Shown: positions 21,657-21,714 of the stretch, piece after piece
How the letters are laid out: the number at the start of each line of letters is the position of its first letter
Numbering within the stretch: position 1 is the first letter of the stretch
Assembly: GCA_900542835.1 (NCBI GenBank)
Contig: UQPB01000052.1
Span: forward strand, 1 to 21,714
Source of the DNA: an uncultured Pelosinus sp.
Lineage (GTDB): Bacteria > Bacillota > Negativicutes > Sporomusales > Acetonemataceae
DNA: 21,714 nucleotides
Direction of reading: 5' to 3'
Notes under the pieces: model-generated
Told to the model about the DNA's origin: nothing
Database searches by the model: none
Seen by the model: the letters and a program-made list of their open reading frames with translations, nothing else
Program-made: the position numbers and the translations under genes

Positions 21657-21714
21657 AGGTTGTTGAAAAACCTTATTACCAGGCCGTTCAGAAAGCCCCA
21701 GATACTAGGCGGAC
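21656..21714 (+). repeat. Copy 2 of the dispersed repeat, cut by the window edge
   Basis: Positions 21673-21698 match the reverse complement of 7399-7424 at nearly every base, and TTCAGGTT (21655-21662) matches the block at 7430-7437. It continues past the right edge, so its full length is unknown. Confidence 0.6.

Noticed and set aside
1..21714. tRNA, rRNA, CRISPR array, insertion sequence or prophage gene
   Set aside because: None was found by reading. The T-box leaders contain tRNA-reading motifs, not tRNA genes, and the only repeats are the two-copy intergenic element and hairpins.

Overview
The window looks like the chromosome of an endospore-forming member of the Firmicutes. The best guess is Negativicutes (a Sporomusa, Acetonema or Pelosinus type). 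The evidence is the ytxC-thrS-infC-rpmI-rplT order, T-box leaders on thrS and pheS, an L20-type leader on infC, YqzL-like and YjcZ-like small proteins, and a moderately GC-rich base composition. The family-level placement is inference. Almost everything is read on the + strand.

Layout: 24-803 (-) is a lipoprotein that binds amino acids for an ABC importer. 956-1489 is a cytoplasmic Amidase_3 protein in which Arg stands in place of the catalytic Glu. 1651-2586 is ytxC, and its stop codon lies inside the -35 box of the thrS promoter. 2618-4799 is the threonine T-box plus thrS. 4841-6211 is the L20-type leader followed by infC (AUU start), rpmI, rplT and a strong terminator. 6362-7255 is a class II aldolase with an altered phosphate-binding loop, then a long two-way terminator. 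7256-7437 holds a non-coding repeat that recurs, inverted, at the right edge of the window. 7597-8397 is a TrmH/SpoU RNA methyltransferase. 8404-12314 is a promoter, a 29-residue YqzL-like gene, a phenylalanine T-box and pheST. 12387-16953 runs zapA, a DUF421 (YetF-type) membrane protein, an alkaline-phosphatase-superfamily metalloenzyme and a long U32 protein, and mutS2 follows 11 bases later (16965-19322). A perfect 52-base palindrome at 19346-19397 separates mutS2 from the convergent genes.

The last part (19389-21714) is the least ordinary. A YbaB/EbfC paralogue and a single-span membrane protein lie on the - strand. Divergent from them are a 113-residue protein of unknown function and two tiny YjcZ-like membrane proteins in tandem. 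Beyond these is a gene-free stretch that can fold into nested stems and ends in a strong terminator.

Most of the window serves translation (tRNA charging, initiation factor, ribosomal proteins, rRNA/tRNA modification, ribosome rescue by MutS2) and cell division. Three feedback leaders control the supply side: charged tRNA-Thr, charged tRNA-Phe and free L20. No mobile element, CRISPR array, tRNA or rRNA gene was seen. The strongest candidates for undescribed biology are the spore-like cluster at 19389-21236, the structured gene-free region at 21400-21656, and the repeat shared by 7256-7437 and 21656-21714.
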